NCBI GenBank assembly: GCA_028287285.1
Contig: JAQBPY010000185.1
Location: 1 to 64,000 of the forward strand
Direction: 5' to 3'
Length of the DNA stretch: 64,000 bases
Origin: Gemmatimonadota bacterium
Lineage (GTDB): Bacteria > Gemmatimonadota > Gemmatimonadetes > Gemmatimonadales > Gemmatimonadaceae
Shown: piece by piece, positions 34,925-45,070 of the stretch
Layout: each line of letters opens with the position of its first letter
How positions within the stretch are numbered: position 1 is the first letter of the stretch
The notes under the pieces: model-generated
What the model was told of the DNA's origin: nothing
The model's database searches: none
The model's input: only the letters and a program-made list of their open reading frames with translations
Translations under genes and position numbers: made by a program

Positions 34925-35593
34925 ATGAAGCTCACCTTTGCACTCCTGCTCGCCCCCATCGCCGCATTCGCTTTTGGCGGATGGGCCGTGGTTACGGTCG
35001 ATGATCTCCCCGAGTACGTCGTCACAGGAAGGGCAGTTGAAATTCCATTTTCGGTACGGCAGCACGGCGTTACACTACTCTCCAACCTCACGCCCAGGGT
35101 AACGATGAGGGCAGGCGGCAGCGAATCCGTTGCCAGCGTGAGGGCAGGCAGCCAGCCGGGCCACTACATCGCCACGTGGACCGCCCCGCGTGCCGACTAC
35201 TGGTCCATACGCATCCACAGTGGTTTTCGTGACAGCGAAAATTCGCTCCTTCCGCTGCGCGTCGTTGCGGCCGGAGCGCCCGCGCCACGCAGCATGCCGG
35301 ACGTCGAACGTGGCCAGAAGCTCTTTTTTGCCAAGGGCTGCGTGACCTGCCACATGCGCGGAGATGCCGGCGTCGACGGAATGAAGATCGGCCCGGAGCT
35401 GACGGGTAAACGCTACGTGCCGGACTATGTCGCAACGTTTCTCGACGACCCTGATTCGAGCCCCCTGTCGAAGGCGACCAGCACGAGCGCCCGCATGCCG
35501 AAGCTGGACCTCAAGCAGCGCGAGATCGCCTCATTGGTGGCGTTCCTCAACTCCGAAGGACAGGTCGCGGGCGTTCACCGGCAGTGGCGGTAG
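34925..35593 (+). CDS. Exported c-type cytochrome with N-terminal beta domain
   Basis: A 222-residue protein starting MKLTFALLLAPIAAFAF (signal peptide); GAGG lies upstream. Residues ~25-115 form a beta-sandwich-like domain (VTGRAVEIPFSVRQHG, PGHYIATWTAPRADYW) similar to YtkA/FixH-type modules. Residues ~125-215 are a class I cytochrome c: haem site GCVTCH (Cys139, Cys142, His143) and axial Met in ARMPKLDL (Met191). It would carry electrons in the periplasm. It is divergent from the ABC operon across 80 bases. Confidence 0.88.
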   Translation: MKLTFALLLAPIAAFAFGGWAVVTVDDLPEYVVTGRAVEIPFSVRQHGVTLLSNLTPRVTMRAGGSESVASVRAGSQPGHYIATWTAPRADYWSIRIHSGFRDSENSLLPLRVVAAGAPAPRSMPDVERGQKLFFAKGCVTCHMRGDAGVDGMKIGPELTGKRYVPDYVATFLDDPDSSPLSKATSTSARMPKLDLKQREIASLVAFLNSEGQVAGVHRQWR

Positions 35594-35617
35594 GGGCATA
35601 TTTTTGCGCGACAGGCA

Positions 35618-35676
35618 TTCGAAACCTCCGGAAGGCTCGTCCGTATCGATAGAGGGCGCCCTCCGGAGGCTTCGAA
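35618..35676 (+). promoter_or_regulatory. Hairpin that buries the ribosome binding site of the next gene
   Basis: Left arm 35618-35635 (TTCGAAACCTCCGGAAGG) and right arm 35659-35676 (CCCTCCGGAGGCTTCGAA) pair at 16 of 18 positions around a 23-base loop. The only good Shine-Dalgarno, GGAGG at 35665-35669, lies inside the right arm with 8-base spacing to the ATG at 35678. If the mRNA begins upstream, translation would need this helix to open, as in RNA thermometers or protein-controlled leaders. Confidence 0.55.
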
Positions 35677-35677
35677 C

Positions 35678-38107
35678 ATGATTCTCATCATCGGCGCGAT
35701 GCTCGCGTTGAACCTGCAGGTTCAGATCGGGCCAGCACATCGCCGGCCGCCGGTCGTGCGCGACAGCACCGCTGACACCACGGCCGACACCACCGGGCGG
35801 CGCGGCTCCCGTGGCTCACGGTCGATTCGCAAGGCGGTCACGGCCGACGACCAGCGGTCCGCGTTCAAGGACGCCACGGCCCGCACCACGTTGCTCCAGG
35901 CGCGCGTGGCACGGCTCTCGATGGACTCGGCACTCGTGGCCTACGATGCCATGTCGTACATGCGTATTTCGGCCGGCATGTCCTTTCTCAAGCTTGGCCG
36001 GGATCGACTGCTCTTCCGGCACGAGGCGGCGGCACGCGTGCAGTGGCGTCAGGGGGTCGGCGTGTGGATGGAAGCACGCGGGCGGCGGACGACAATTCCT
36101 TCAGCTCCCTCAGAGGCGCATTCGGAAATGCGCTCGGAGATGAATGATCCCGACATGGATGCATCAATTCCGTATTTTCCTGGCGCCGAGCCCTTGTGGA
36201 TCGGCAATGGCATGGCGCGGGTGCAGGTTGACGAGTCCGAGCTGGTGAACCCCATTGCCGATGGCGCCGAGGCGTACTACACGTATGAGACCGGAGATTC
36301 GGCGACCTTTACGCTGCCCAACGGCATGGCCATTCACCTGCGCGAAGTAAGGATTCGTCCACGCCAGCCAAAGTGGAATCTTGCCGTCGGCTCGCTCTGG
36401 TTCGATACGAAGTCCGGACAGCTGGTTCGCGCGGCGTATCGGCTTTCCATTCCAATGGACGTCTGGGCGGTCGCGACGGCCGAAGACCCGCGCGCGATGA
36501 GTGGTGTGCCTGCTTGGGTCAAGCCGATGATCACGCCGATGAAAGCTGAAGTCACGGCAATTGCCGTGGAGTATGGGCTTTACGGTGGGCGCTTCTGGTT
36601 GCCGCGGTTGCGGCTCGCGGAGGGTAGCGCGCAGGTGAGCTTCATGCACGTGCCGTTCAAGATGGAAGAGAGCTTCAAGTATGAGAGCGTCAACGGAAAA
36701 GACTCGCTTCCTCCCATCAACATCGCGGCCCCACCTCCGCGGCTCCGTGCACCCGACTCACTCGACGCGGTGCAGGCACGGGCGTGGCTGGATTCGGCCC
36801 GCAAAGTCGCACGAGCACGCACGCGTGCATCCGACGATTCCGTGCGGAAAGGACTCAAGGTTGTGGCGAAGCGTGTCAATCAGTGCGATACCTCCGACAC
36901 ACGCATCGTGATGCAGACGCGTTATGACTCCGACCTGAAGATCGCGATCCGCATGCCGTGCGATTTGTCAAAGCTGGAGACGTCGGCGGACCTGCCGGCG
37001 TCGATATACGATTCCGGCGAGGAGACCTTTGGTGCGACTGAGCTGGACGAGCTCAAGAAGCAAGCCCTGTCCCTCGGCGCACAGGCGCCGTTGCAGCTGC
37101 GGCTCTCCTTGCTTCCGCCGCCCTCTGTGCAGTATGGCCTCTCCATGATGCGCTATGATCGCGTGGAAGGATTGTCTATCGGTGCCTCGATCACCCAGGA
37201 GGTGGGCGGTGGTTACAGTGGCACCGCAGTGGGCCGGTTCGGACTCGCGGATCATGAGCCCAACGTCGACCTCACCCTGACGCGCACGAATCTCACCGAG
37301 GCCGTTCACCTCTCGGCGTACAACCATCTCGTGTCGGCGAGCGACTGGGGACATCCGCTCAGCTTCAGCAGCGGTTTTTCGGCATTGCTTTTCGGGCGCG
37401 ACGAGGGCTTCTACTATCGAGCCACGGGCGTCTCGCTGACCGATGCGCGTGAGACCTCGTTTGGCGGGGGAGCGCGTGTGGAATGGCGTGCCTTCGTCGA
37501 GCGCGAACGGAGTGCGGCCATGAATACGAGCTTCTCGGTCAGCGGGTCCAATTTCCCCGCGAATCTCGTTGCCAATCGTGATACGTACCTGGGCGTGGGC
37601 AGCCATGTGTACAAGGATTATGGCGTCGATCCGACCGGTCTTCGCGTGTTGACCGACCTTCGCCTGGAAGCGGCGCGCGGCGATTCGGCGTATGGACGTG
37701 CGGCCTTCGACATCACCACATCACACGGGTTTGGTGCCCTCGCCGGGTCCATCACGCTCTCGGGCGGCACGTCGGTTGGTGCACTTCCCACGCAGCGATT
37801 GTGGTATCTGGGCGGGTCGCAGACCGTGCGGGGGCAAAGTCCTGACCCGGTTCCCGCGCAGAGCGGCAATGCGTTCTGGCTCACGCGGACGGAGGTTGGC
37901 TCGAGCTACGTTGGAGTGCGACCAGCCATATTCGCAGACATCGGCTGGGCTGGTGATCGCACCAGGCTGGGCGAGATTGGACGTCCCATGAGCGGGGCAG
38001 GTGCGGGCATGTCGTTCATGGACGGGCTGTTCCGCATCGACGTGGCGCGCGGCATTTACCCGCGCAAGCAGTTTCGCACCGACTTCTATCTCGAGTCGAA
38101 GTTCTGA
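35678..38107 (+). CDS. Outer-membrane beta-barrel protein (surface-antigen-like C-terminus)
   Basis: An 809-residue protein with signal peptide MILIIGAMLALNLQVQ. The N-terminal ~470 residues are soluble and contain a segment recalling outer-membrane lipoprotein-sorting-like folds (WNLAVGSLWFDTKSGQLVRA). The C-terminal ~300 residues alternate hydrophobic strands typical of a barrel and include TQRLWYLGGSQTVRGQ, the VRGF/Y-like motif of the BamA/TamA (D15) barrel family, and end RTDFYLESKF with a terminal Phe as outer-membrane proteins do. It may be a TamA/ShlB-like translocator or a barrel with a periplasmic domain. Function unknown. Confidence 0.75.
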   Translation: MILIIGAMLALNLQVQIGPAHRRPPVVRDSTADTTADTTGRRGSRGSRSIRKAVTADDQRSAFKDATARTTLLQARVARLSMDSALVAYDAMSYMRISAGMSFLKLGRDRLLFRHEAAARVQWRQGVGVWMEARGRRTTIPSAPSEAHSEMRSEMNDPDMDASIPYFPGAEPLWIGNGMARVQVDESELVNPIADGAEAYYTYETGDSATFTLPNGMAIHLREVRIRPRQPKWNLAVGSLWFDTKSGQLVRAAYRLSIPMDVWAVATAEDPRAMSGVPAWVKPMITPMKAEVTAIAVEYGLYGGRFWLPRLRLAEGSAQVSFMHVPFKMEESFKYESVNGKDSLPPINIAAPPPRLRAPDSLDAVQARAWLDSARKVARARTRASDDSVRKGLKVVAKRVNQCDTSDTRIVMQTRYDSDLKIAIRMPCDLSKLETSADLPASIYDSGEETFGATELDELKKQALSLGAQAPLQLRLSLLPPPSVQYGLSMMRYDRVEGLSIGASITQEVGGGYSGTAVGRFGLADHEPNVDLTLTRTNLTEAVHLSAYNHLVSASDWGHPLSFSSGFSALLFGRDEGFYYRATGVSLTDARETSFGGGARVEWRAFVERERSAAMNTSFSVSGSNFPANLVANRDTYLGVGSHVYKDYGVDPTGLRVLTDLRLEAARGDSAYGRAAFDITTSHGFGALAGSITLSGGTSVGALPTQRLWYLGGSQTVRGQSPDPVPAQSGNAFWLTRTEVGSSYVGVRPAIFADIGWAGDRTRLGEIGRPMSGAGAGMSFMDGLFRIDVARGIYPRKQFRTDFYLESKF

Positions 38108-38143
38108 TTTGGTGGGTGGGCTGTCGGGCTGAGCGCAGCCGGT

Positions 38144-39163
38144 TCATGGGGCCTTGAGATACTGCTTGGCGATCATCATGTGCACGCCAAGGTTCTGGTC
38201 GACGAGCTCGGTGATGTGGAGGACTGCGGCCATCGACGACGCCTGGTAGGCCTGCGCGAGCGTAATCCCCTTCATCTGCACCAGCATCTTCGCCATCTCC
38301 GTGATCGCCGTCTTCGTGGCCACGACAAGCGATGTGTCCGTGCCCATGGTGATCCAGTGGGTGGGCGTTTCGATGCGTGGCCAGTCGAGTTTCATGTCCT
38401 TGCGCACAATGAGCTGCACTCGGCCGCGAAGATTCGTTTCGATGCCCGTTTGATCCACTTCGCCGTCACCCTGCGCCGCGTGTCCATCGCCGATCTCGAG
38501 GAGGGCGCCCTTCACGAACACGGGCACGTAGAGCGTCGTGCCGGCGACGAGCTCCTTGTTGTCGATGTTGCCGGCGTGTCTACCGGGTGGATTGCTGCTC
38601 ACGCGACCCAGTGATGCGGCGGGTGCGACACCCATCGATCCCCAGAATGGACGGAGCGGCACCACGATGCCTGGTGCAACTTCCGCGACCATCTTTTGCC
38701 GGTCGAGCTGGATCAGCGTGCTGCCGCGAATACCGGCGCAGAGCTCACGCACATAACCGCTGCATCCGTTGTACGCATACGAAATGGGCAGTGTAATGGA
38801 TTGAATGCGGATCTCGAGGACGTCGCCGGAATCCGCGTTCTCCACGAAGATCGGCCCGGTGAGAATGTGTCCGCCCGGCCCCTTCAGCGACCCCGTATCC
38901 TGGGCCACGATGTCGCGAAGGTTCTTCGGGACATCCTCCGGCTTTACTCCCATGCGCTCGAGGCCCGCGGGCGAGTTGGTGAGCATCGTCTCGAGCTCGA
39001 CGACGTCGCCGGACTTGACGCGGATGGCGGGCTTCGCCTCCGACCAGTAGTACCCATACGCAACCGTCGTCGGCGTAGCTGGCAGCTGATGAACGGTCTG
39101 CGCCGCGATGGTGGGCGCTGCGAGAACTGCGCACAGCGCGAGGGCTTTCGTGTTGCGGGTCAT
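38144..39163 (-). CDS. Exported acetamidase/formamidase family protein
   Basis: A 339-residue protein with a signal peptide (LCAVLAAPTIAAQ). Family features of FmdA/AmdA: GPIFVENADSGDVLEIRI, FWGSMGVAPAA, NPPGRHAGNIDNKELVAGTT and IGDGHAAQGDGEVDQTGIE, which hold the metal-binding and catalytic His/Asp/Glu residues. These enzymes hydrolyse short amides to ammonia and acid. A signal peptide is unusual for classical formamidases but common among homologues in this kind of genome; substrate specificity may differ. Confidence 0.88.
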   Translation of the reverse strand: MTRNTKALALCAVLAAPTIAAQTVHQLPATPTTVAYGYYWSEAKPAIRVKSGDVVELETMLTNSPAGLERMGVKPEDVPKNLRDIVAQDTGSLKGPGGHILTGPIFVENADSGDVLEIRIQSITLPISYAYNGCSGYVRELCAGIRGSTLIQLDRQKMVAEVAPGIVVPLRPFWGSMGVAPAASLGRVSSNPPGRHAGNIDNKELVAGTTLYVPVFVKGALLEIGDGHAAQGDGEVDQTGIETNLRGRVQLIVRKDMKLDWPRIETPTHWITMGTDTSLVVATKTAITEMAKMLVQMKGITLAQAYQASSMAAVLHITELVDQNLGVHMMIAKQYLKAP

Positions 39164-39246
39164 TTGCGTTACGGTCGGGTTGTTTTGCGAGCGGTGAATG
39201 ATTCAGTATGCAGTTGGCAAATCTTAATACCAGCGCCGGCTGACCA

Positions 39247-41343
39247 TTATTTCCGCGTCGTGAGCTTCACGGCGCCCGCCGTTTCCTGCGCCTTGACGTA
39301 GTCCCACACGTCCTGCAGCGGAACGGGCTCGAATTCGCCGGAGATGAAATCACGAATCTCCAGGACTGTCATGCCGCGCGCGAGCACTGCGTTGAGCTCA
39401 CCGCTCATGTGTCCCGGAATCTTTGACGGAGCGGCACCACCGCGACCACCGCCGCCGCCGCGGCCCGCGCCGCCACCTGCCTGCGCGGCACGTTCGACGA
39501 CTGTGCGAGTGGCCTGTTTCTCCAACTCGGACTCCACGGGCTCCGTGGCCTTGACCTTCCACGTCGCAGCCGCCAACGCGTACGTCGCCTTGAGCTCGGC
39601 CATGAGTGCTGCTGCGCGCGATTCGATCAACGGGTCATACGTCGCGGCCAGTTTTTTCTCGGCATCCGACGGATTGGCGAACAACACACTCGCCGATTTC
39701 AGGACGGCCTTCTCGATGTTCGCCTGGTGACGAATGGCGGCCTTCGCGTCGACGTACGCCTGCGAGAGCTGCGACGCATCGGTCACATCACCGATGTAGC
39801 CGAGGCCCTTGCGTTGGCTCGCCGTCATGCGCTCGGCGCCGCGGCCCAGCGCGTCCGCCGCGACGCGCACGGCCATGGGGTCATCAGCTGTCGCAAGCAC
39901 GGCCATTGCCCCGATGCTCACCACCGCCGCGCGCTTGAACTGGGTGGCGTCGAGCTTGTCGGGCGTATCCTGCGAGGAATGGTACCAGGGATCAGGCCAG
40001 GTATTGAAGATGATCGCCGGAATTCCATGCTGCATGTACGTCGCGTGGTCGCTCGAGCCATAGTACTTGTCGACCTTGATGTTGAACGGATCGCGGCTGC
40101 CGTTCTGCGAGAGCACGTCGAGCGCCGGCGCGTATCCATTGGCACGGTAGCGCACGCGCTCACGCGTGATCTCCGCGACGAATTCCAGGAAGTTCTGGCA
40201 GATGTCGTTGAGAAACGTAGGAAAGGAATCCGGTGTGCGCATCAGGATCCACTGCGCACCGCCGGTGGAGAGACGCAGGCCTTCCATGTCGTAGTTGAGA
40301 TCGGCGATGATGCGCTTCGCGAGGTCGGGATGTGCGTTGAGCCACGCATTCGTGCCACTGATTTCCTGCACGAAGAGGAAGTGGATCGTGCGCTTCGGCC
40401 TGGGCAGTTTTCCTTCCTTCACGAGCTGGATGTATGCGCGTCCCATCTCGAGAATGTGCGCGGCGCCGGAGTTGTCGTCATTGGCGCCCTGCTTGATGAG
40501 GCCTTCGTAAATGTGACCTGATACGACGACGTCCTGATTGGTGCTTCCGTCGCCTGCGATGGTCGCATGAATGACTTCCTGCCGGCCCGGATACGTCTGT
40601 GCCTCGACGACGGAGCGAATGGTGATCTTCTCGCCCTTGTCGATACGAACGGCGAGGTCGTGCGCCGCGCGTGTCGTGACCATCCACCCAAAGCCAACGC
40701 TTCCACCGTTTGGATTGGCCGCGGCAATGGACGACGAGACCATGATGTCCACCTGCTCGATGGGGCGCATGGAATTCCACGAGAGCACGCCCACCGCGCC
40801 GCGCTCGAACACCGCCATGCGCTGCAGGGCATTCAGGCTTGCGCTTCCCATCACCACCTTGCCCTTCACGTCCTTTCCTGCGTAGTCCTCGGGCCGGCCA
40901 CCGTTGCCGATGTCGATCAGCTCACCGGAGACGTCGCCGGTTGGCGTATTGCCACCAAGAGCCACGGGGGTATCGTAGATGTCGTAGAGCTTGCGCGGGC
41001 CGAGCTTCTCGGTGGCCCACAGCTGACCCTTGGTGGGCTGCCACAACGCAGCGCTGGGGAACTTCTCGATCTCTACCGTGGAAAAGCCATATTCCCTGGC
41101 AAAATCGGCCGTGGCCTTGCTTTCACGAAATGGTCCGACGGTGTATTCCGACGCGGGCCGAACGCGCTGGTAGGGCACGAACTCCAGGACGTGGTGCATG
41201 GCACGCTCGCCTGACGCTTCCATGATGATCGCGCGCATCTGGTCCCAGTTGAGAAGTGTGCGATCCTCCTTTTCCTGGGCACCGGCAGTGGCAGAAACAA
41301 GGGCGAGGCCGAGCGACAGCAGCGCGATGGAACGGCGCATCAA
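39247..41343 (-). CDS. Exported M28-family peptidase
   Basis: A 698-residue protein with a signal peptide (ALVSATAGAQ). A PA-like region spans ~120-255. The M28 metal site is complete: VVSGHIYEG (His277), ANDDNSG (Asp290 region), VQEISG (Glu327), YDMEG (Asp352) and DPWYHSSQDT (His455). The last ~230 residues are helical with a Gly/Arg-rich stretch (~620-645) before the end. It lies 83 bases upstream of the acetamidase on the same strand; together they could release and deamidate peptides or amides outside the cytoplasm, which is inference. Confidence 0.88.
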   Translation of the reverse strand: MMRRSIALLSLGLALVSATAGAQEKEDRTLLNWDQMRAIIMEASGERAMHHVLEFVPYQRVRPASEYTVGPFRESKATADFAREYGFSTVEIEKFPSAALWQPTKGQLWATEKLGPRKLYDIYDTPVALGGNTPTGDVSGELIDIGNGGRPEDYAGKDVKGKVVMGSASLNALQRMAVFERGAVGVLSWNSMRPIEQVDIMVSSSIAAANPNGGSVGFGWMVTTRAAHDLAVRIDKGEKITIRSVVEAQTYPGRQEVIHATIAGDGSTNQDVVVSGHIYEGLIKQGANDDNSGAAHILEMGRAYIQLVKEGKLPRPKRTIHFLFVQEISGTNAWLNAHPDLAKRIIADLNYDMEGLRLSTGGAQWILMRTPDSFPTFLNDICQNFLEFVAEITRERVRYRANGYAPALDVLSQNGSRDPFNIKVDKYYGSSDHATYMQHGIPAIIFNTWPDPWYHSSQDTPDKLDATQFKRAAVVSIGAMAVLATADDPMAVRVAADALGRGAERMTASQRKGLGYIGDVTDASQLSQAYVDAKAAIRHQANIEKAVLKSASVLFANPSDAEKKLAATYDPLIESRAAALMAELKATYALAAATWKVKATEPVESELEKQATRTVVERAAQAGGGAGRGGGGGRGGAAPSKIPGHMSGELNAVLARGMTVLEIRDFISGEFEPVPLQDVWDYVKAQETAGAVKLTTRK

Positions 41344-41468
41344 GAGCTCCGGGTGTGAGACGATGACGTCAATGCTATGTATTACGTGTACGATGCTGCG
41401 TCTGCTGACATGGATGCACTCGAATCATGTTCGGCGCGCTGATACTCAGAGACGCCTGGTGCATGCCC

Positions 41469-41774
41469 TCACATGCGTGAGAACCTGTGCGCCGATGCGC
41501 TCAACGGTTGTGGCCATGTGGCTGTCGTCGCGCGTGTCATTTCCGAGCCGCGTGAGACGTGTGCGCTCGACCATCTAATGACGTCGATTGTCAGCGAGAG
41601 GCCAAGTGCCCGGAAGGTCTTCAGCACGAGCCCGAATTCAACCCGAGGCTTGCCCTGCTCGAATTCCGCGACCCAGTACCGGCTCGCACCGATCTTGTGA
41701 CCGAGGTCGGTCTGGCTGAGGCCGGCGTCCATCCGGGCTTGCCGGACGAGTGCGCCAATGTCCTTGTGCGACAT
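41469..41774 (-). CDS. HipB-like XRE-family regulator, orphan
   Basis: A 101-residue protein whose N-terminal ~70 residues form a helix-turn-helix: IGALVRQARMDAGLSQTDLG, IGASRYWVAEFEQGKPRVEF, then LVLKTFRALGLSLTID, the usual HipB antitoxin pattern. The last ~30 residues are unrelated. No HipA kinase gene follows; the next 125 bases are empty before the M28 peptidase start. It may be a solitary regulator or the remainder of a lost hipBA pair. Confidence 0.75.
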   Translation of the reverse strand: MSHKDIGALVRQARMDAGLSQTDLGHKIGASRYWVAEFEQGKPRVEFGLVLKTFRALGLSLTIDVIRWSSAHVSRGSEMTRATTATWPQPLSASAHRFSRM

Positions 41775-41828
41775 TCACCAATGATTATCGTCCGCGCATG
41801 AGTGTGTTGGCGTTCGTCAACATATGGA

Positions 41829-42323
41829 TCAGCGCCTCCGCAGCCCCCACATCATCGGCAGGCCGACGAACGCGATGTGGCCCAGCGCTTCGATGCCCCA
41901 CCGAACGCTGACCGCTCCAGGCTTGTGCGTGAACACCGGCAGGATCACGAACGACATCATGATCCAGATGAACGGGCCATACACAGCGCCAAGGGTGAAT
42001 ACCCCCGTGGGAGATTCGAGGATGCCACGCAGCCTGGCGAATCGCATGAGCAGCACGAGGAAGACCGCAGACCACGCGAAGGCAACAACAAAGTGGATGG
42101 CCAGCCCCAGTGCCACGGTCGCCGCGCCACCGGTGTACATACTGTTGCCAAATGCGGTTGCCGCAAGGTACTGCCACAGGCGCGACACGCTATGTCCATG
42201 GATCGCCGTGATGGTCGAGGCCCACAACGCATCCGCGGTGCCGACGGCCAGTCCGGCGCGTACAAGGCGAAGCACCGGATGGCCGATCGACGATGGCGAA
42301 GGAGCTGCAACGGCAGACGTCAT
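41829..42323 (-). CDS. Four-helix integral membrane protein, unrecognised
   Basis: A 164-residue protein with four predicted helices: about AGLAVGTADALWASTITAI, VALGLAIHFVVAFAWSAVFL, FTLGAVYGPFIWIMMSFVIL and a C-terminal GIEALGHIAFVGLPMMWGL. Histidines and a Gly-rich loop (GNSMYTGGAA) recur in similar hypothetical proteins. I recognise no named family. It ends 55 bases upstream of the HipB-like gene on the same strand. Confidence 0.6.
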   Translation of the reverse strand: MTSAVAAPSPSSIGHPVLRLVRAGLAVGTADALWASTITAIHGHSVSRLWQYLAATAFGNSMYTGGAATVALGLAIHFVVAFAWSAVFLVLLMRFARLRGILESPTGVFTLGAVYGPFIWIMMSFVILPVFTHKPGAVSVRWGIEALGHIAFVGLPMMWGLRRR

Positions 42324-42395
42324 GCGGATTGCTCGCGATTACGGGAGGGCGGTGAGTATGTCCCGGGCATCTCCACTCGGCAAGACACGCAGGCA

Positions 42396-45068
42396 TCAAC
42401 TCGACCGCAATGCCACCAGCGGATCTGCCAGTGCCGCCCGCCGCGCGGGCAGGTAACTCGCCAGGAACGCCACGGCAACGAACAGGGCAGAGGTCGCAAG
42501 AAACGTGGGCGCATCGAGTGGACTCACGCCGTAGAGAAATGCGACGAGCAATCGTGATGCGCCAACGGCGAGCACCAGTCCAAGCATCACGCCCAGCGCT
42601 GCGAGCCGCATCCCGCTTCGCACCACCATGCGCTGTACGTCCATTGCGCGCGCGCCGAGTGCCATGCGCACGCCGATCTCGCGGGCACGGCGGCTCACCG
42701 AGTACGAGATGATTCCGTACAGGCCAATGGACGCGAGGAGCAGGCCCAGGCCGCCCAGCGCACCGGTCACCATCGCGGCCAGCGCTGCGGCAGCAGCACA
42801 AAGCTCGTCGCGGTCCGCAACGTCACGACCTCGGGCCGCGGAAGCACCGGATCGAGTGAGCGTGTCGCATCCTGCACCGCACCCGATATCGACTCGGCCG
42901 TGCCATTCATGCGAATCATCAGGGTCTGTTCATTCGGCCACGCCTGCGCCGTGGGATAATAGACCATCTCCGGCGTGACTTCCGTGAGTGTGCCGTACTT
43001 CGCATCACGAACGACACCAACAACGGTGATCTGCTCCTTCTGCGCGATGAACGTCCGTCCAATGGCACTACCATTCGGCCAATGCTTTCGCGCCAGCGTT
43101 TCATTGACGACGGCCACGCGTGTTGCATGCGCATCATCACTTTGCTGGAACGCGCGGCCCATCAGGAGCGGGATCTTCACCACGGAGAAGTAGTCGACGT
43201 CGACGGAATTCGTCTCGACACGTGTCCCTTTGGTGCGCGCGCCAGGCGTTGCATCCTCGCCGTCGAACTGCACGAAGGTCCCGCTGCTGCTCATCTGCAG
43301 CGGCAGCTGCGCCGCGTACGATACGTTCGTCACACCAGGCGTAGCCAGCACTCGTTCACGAAGCGCATTGAAAAAGACCCTGGACTGTTGCTCGTTGTAG
43401 CCCCACGCCTCCGACTTGAAGGCAGCGGTCACCACACCATTCACGTCGAACCTTGGATCCACACGATTGCCGCGGTCGAGGGCGCGGAGCAGCAAGCCCG
43501 CCGATACCAGCAGCACGAGGGAAAGTGCGAGCTGCCCAACGACGAGCGCATTGCTGACGATACCCTTGCGGGCGTCGCCCGTGCGGGAATCGTTTCGCAG
43601 GCGGGACGTGATATCCAGCTTTGCCGCGCGGAGTGCCGGCGCGAGGCCGAACAGCACGCCACATGCCAGAGCAATTGCGAGCGCAAAGGTGAGGACACGC
43701 ACATCCGGCGTGAGGTGCAACGAGAGAGGCATCGAGGTAGGCAATGGAATGCGCTCGAGCATTCGCGTCGCGAGGAACGCGACACTCAACCCACCTGCGG
43801 CACCGAGCGCAAACACCACGAGACTCTCGGTGAGCAGCTGCCTGACGAGCCGAGTGCGGCCTGCGCCGAGTGCAACGCGAATGGCCATTTCGTGCTGGCG
43901 CGCAACGGCTCTGGCGGAGAGCATCGCCGCGACGTTCACGCTCGCGATCAGCAGCACGAGGAATGCGACTCCAAGCAGCACTCCGGTAAACGCGAGCATG
44001 GTCTTCTGTGCGTCATCGGGCAATCCCGTGAGACTGACGAGCCGAATACCATCATTCTTGCGCATCCATTCCGGCTCGACCCGCTCCGCGATCCGTGCAG
44101 CGGTCAGCGCGAGCAACTCCTGGCGAGCGGCTTCGCGGCTCACGCCCTCCTCGAGGCGGCCGAACGTCCAGAGCCAGCTCATCGAGGCGGACTCGAGACT
44201 CGCTTTGGGACGGACGCGAGGTTGCATCATGAGTGGAACCCATGCTGACGTCACCAACGGCGTGAAGACGCCGCGAAATCCGGCGGGGGCAACACCAATG
44301 ACGGTAAACGCCGTGCCGTTGACGCCAACGGTGCGGCCGATGGCGCTGCTGTCTCCATTGAGCACGCCGCGCCAGAATTCATGCGAGACGACAATGACGG
44401 GGGTGCGCGAGTGGAATTGCATCCTCTTCCGGCAGGAAGAAGCGACCAAGCGCCGGCCGCACACCGAGCACCAGGAAGAAGTTTCCGCTGACGATGTTTC
44501 CGTAGACGGAATGCCCCGTGCCGCCTGTGGAGATGGTGAGATCCGTCTTACCCCACGCTGCAACACCCGAAAGTGTTTGCGCCCGATCGCGCACGAATGT
44601 GTAGAAAGGATACGTGGCTTGGGTGCCACCATTTGCCGCCGTTTCGATGCGATCGATGCCGACGAGCCGCGACGGATCGCTCGCGCCTGGCAGCGGCTTG
44701 AAGAGGAACGCATTCGCGGCGCTGAAGATGGTCGTGACCGCGCCAACGCCCAGGGAAATCACCAGGACGACGACACTGGTGAACACCGGACTTCGTCGCA
44801 GCATCCGCAGCGAATAGCGGGCATCGGTGAGCAGCGTGGCCACCGTGTTTTCCCAGAGCGATGCGCGCACCGTTTCCCTGACGCCCGTGATGTTGCCCAC
44901 CTCTCGCAGTGCGGTGCGTCGCGCGTCATCCGGTGACATGCCGTTCGCGATGTTCGCCGCGACGGACTGCTCGAGGTAGTGCTGGACTTCGTCACTGATG
45001 TCGCGGCTCGACTGGCGTTCGTTGGTGAGTCCGCGAGCACCGCGTGTCAGCTGTCGCCAGAGTGACAT
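42396..45068 (-). pseudogene. ADOP-family ABC permease (MacB/FtsX-like) with two frameshifts
   Basis: Read from ATG 45068, the protein opens with the ADOP cytoplasmic helix-rich domain (SSRDISDEVQHYLEQSVAAN, ARRTALREVGNI), a first membrane helix, a MacB-like periplasmic domain and FtsX helices. The frame breaks twice. At the five-G run 44399-44403 an extra base changes AHPVIVVSHEFW. Near 42775, after SFVLLPQR, a base is missing before AAMVTGALGGLGLLL. Restoring both gives a continuous ~890-residue ADOP permease ending LPARRAALADPLVALRSS. Both lesions are single bases, one in a homopolymer, so either recent inactivation or sequencing error is possible. PadR lies two bases upstream. Confidence 0.78.
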
Positions 45069-45070
45069 GA

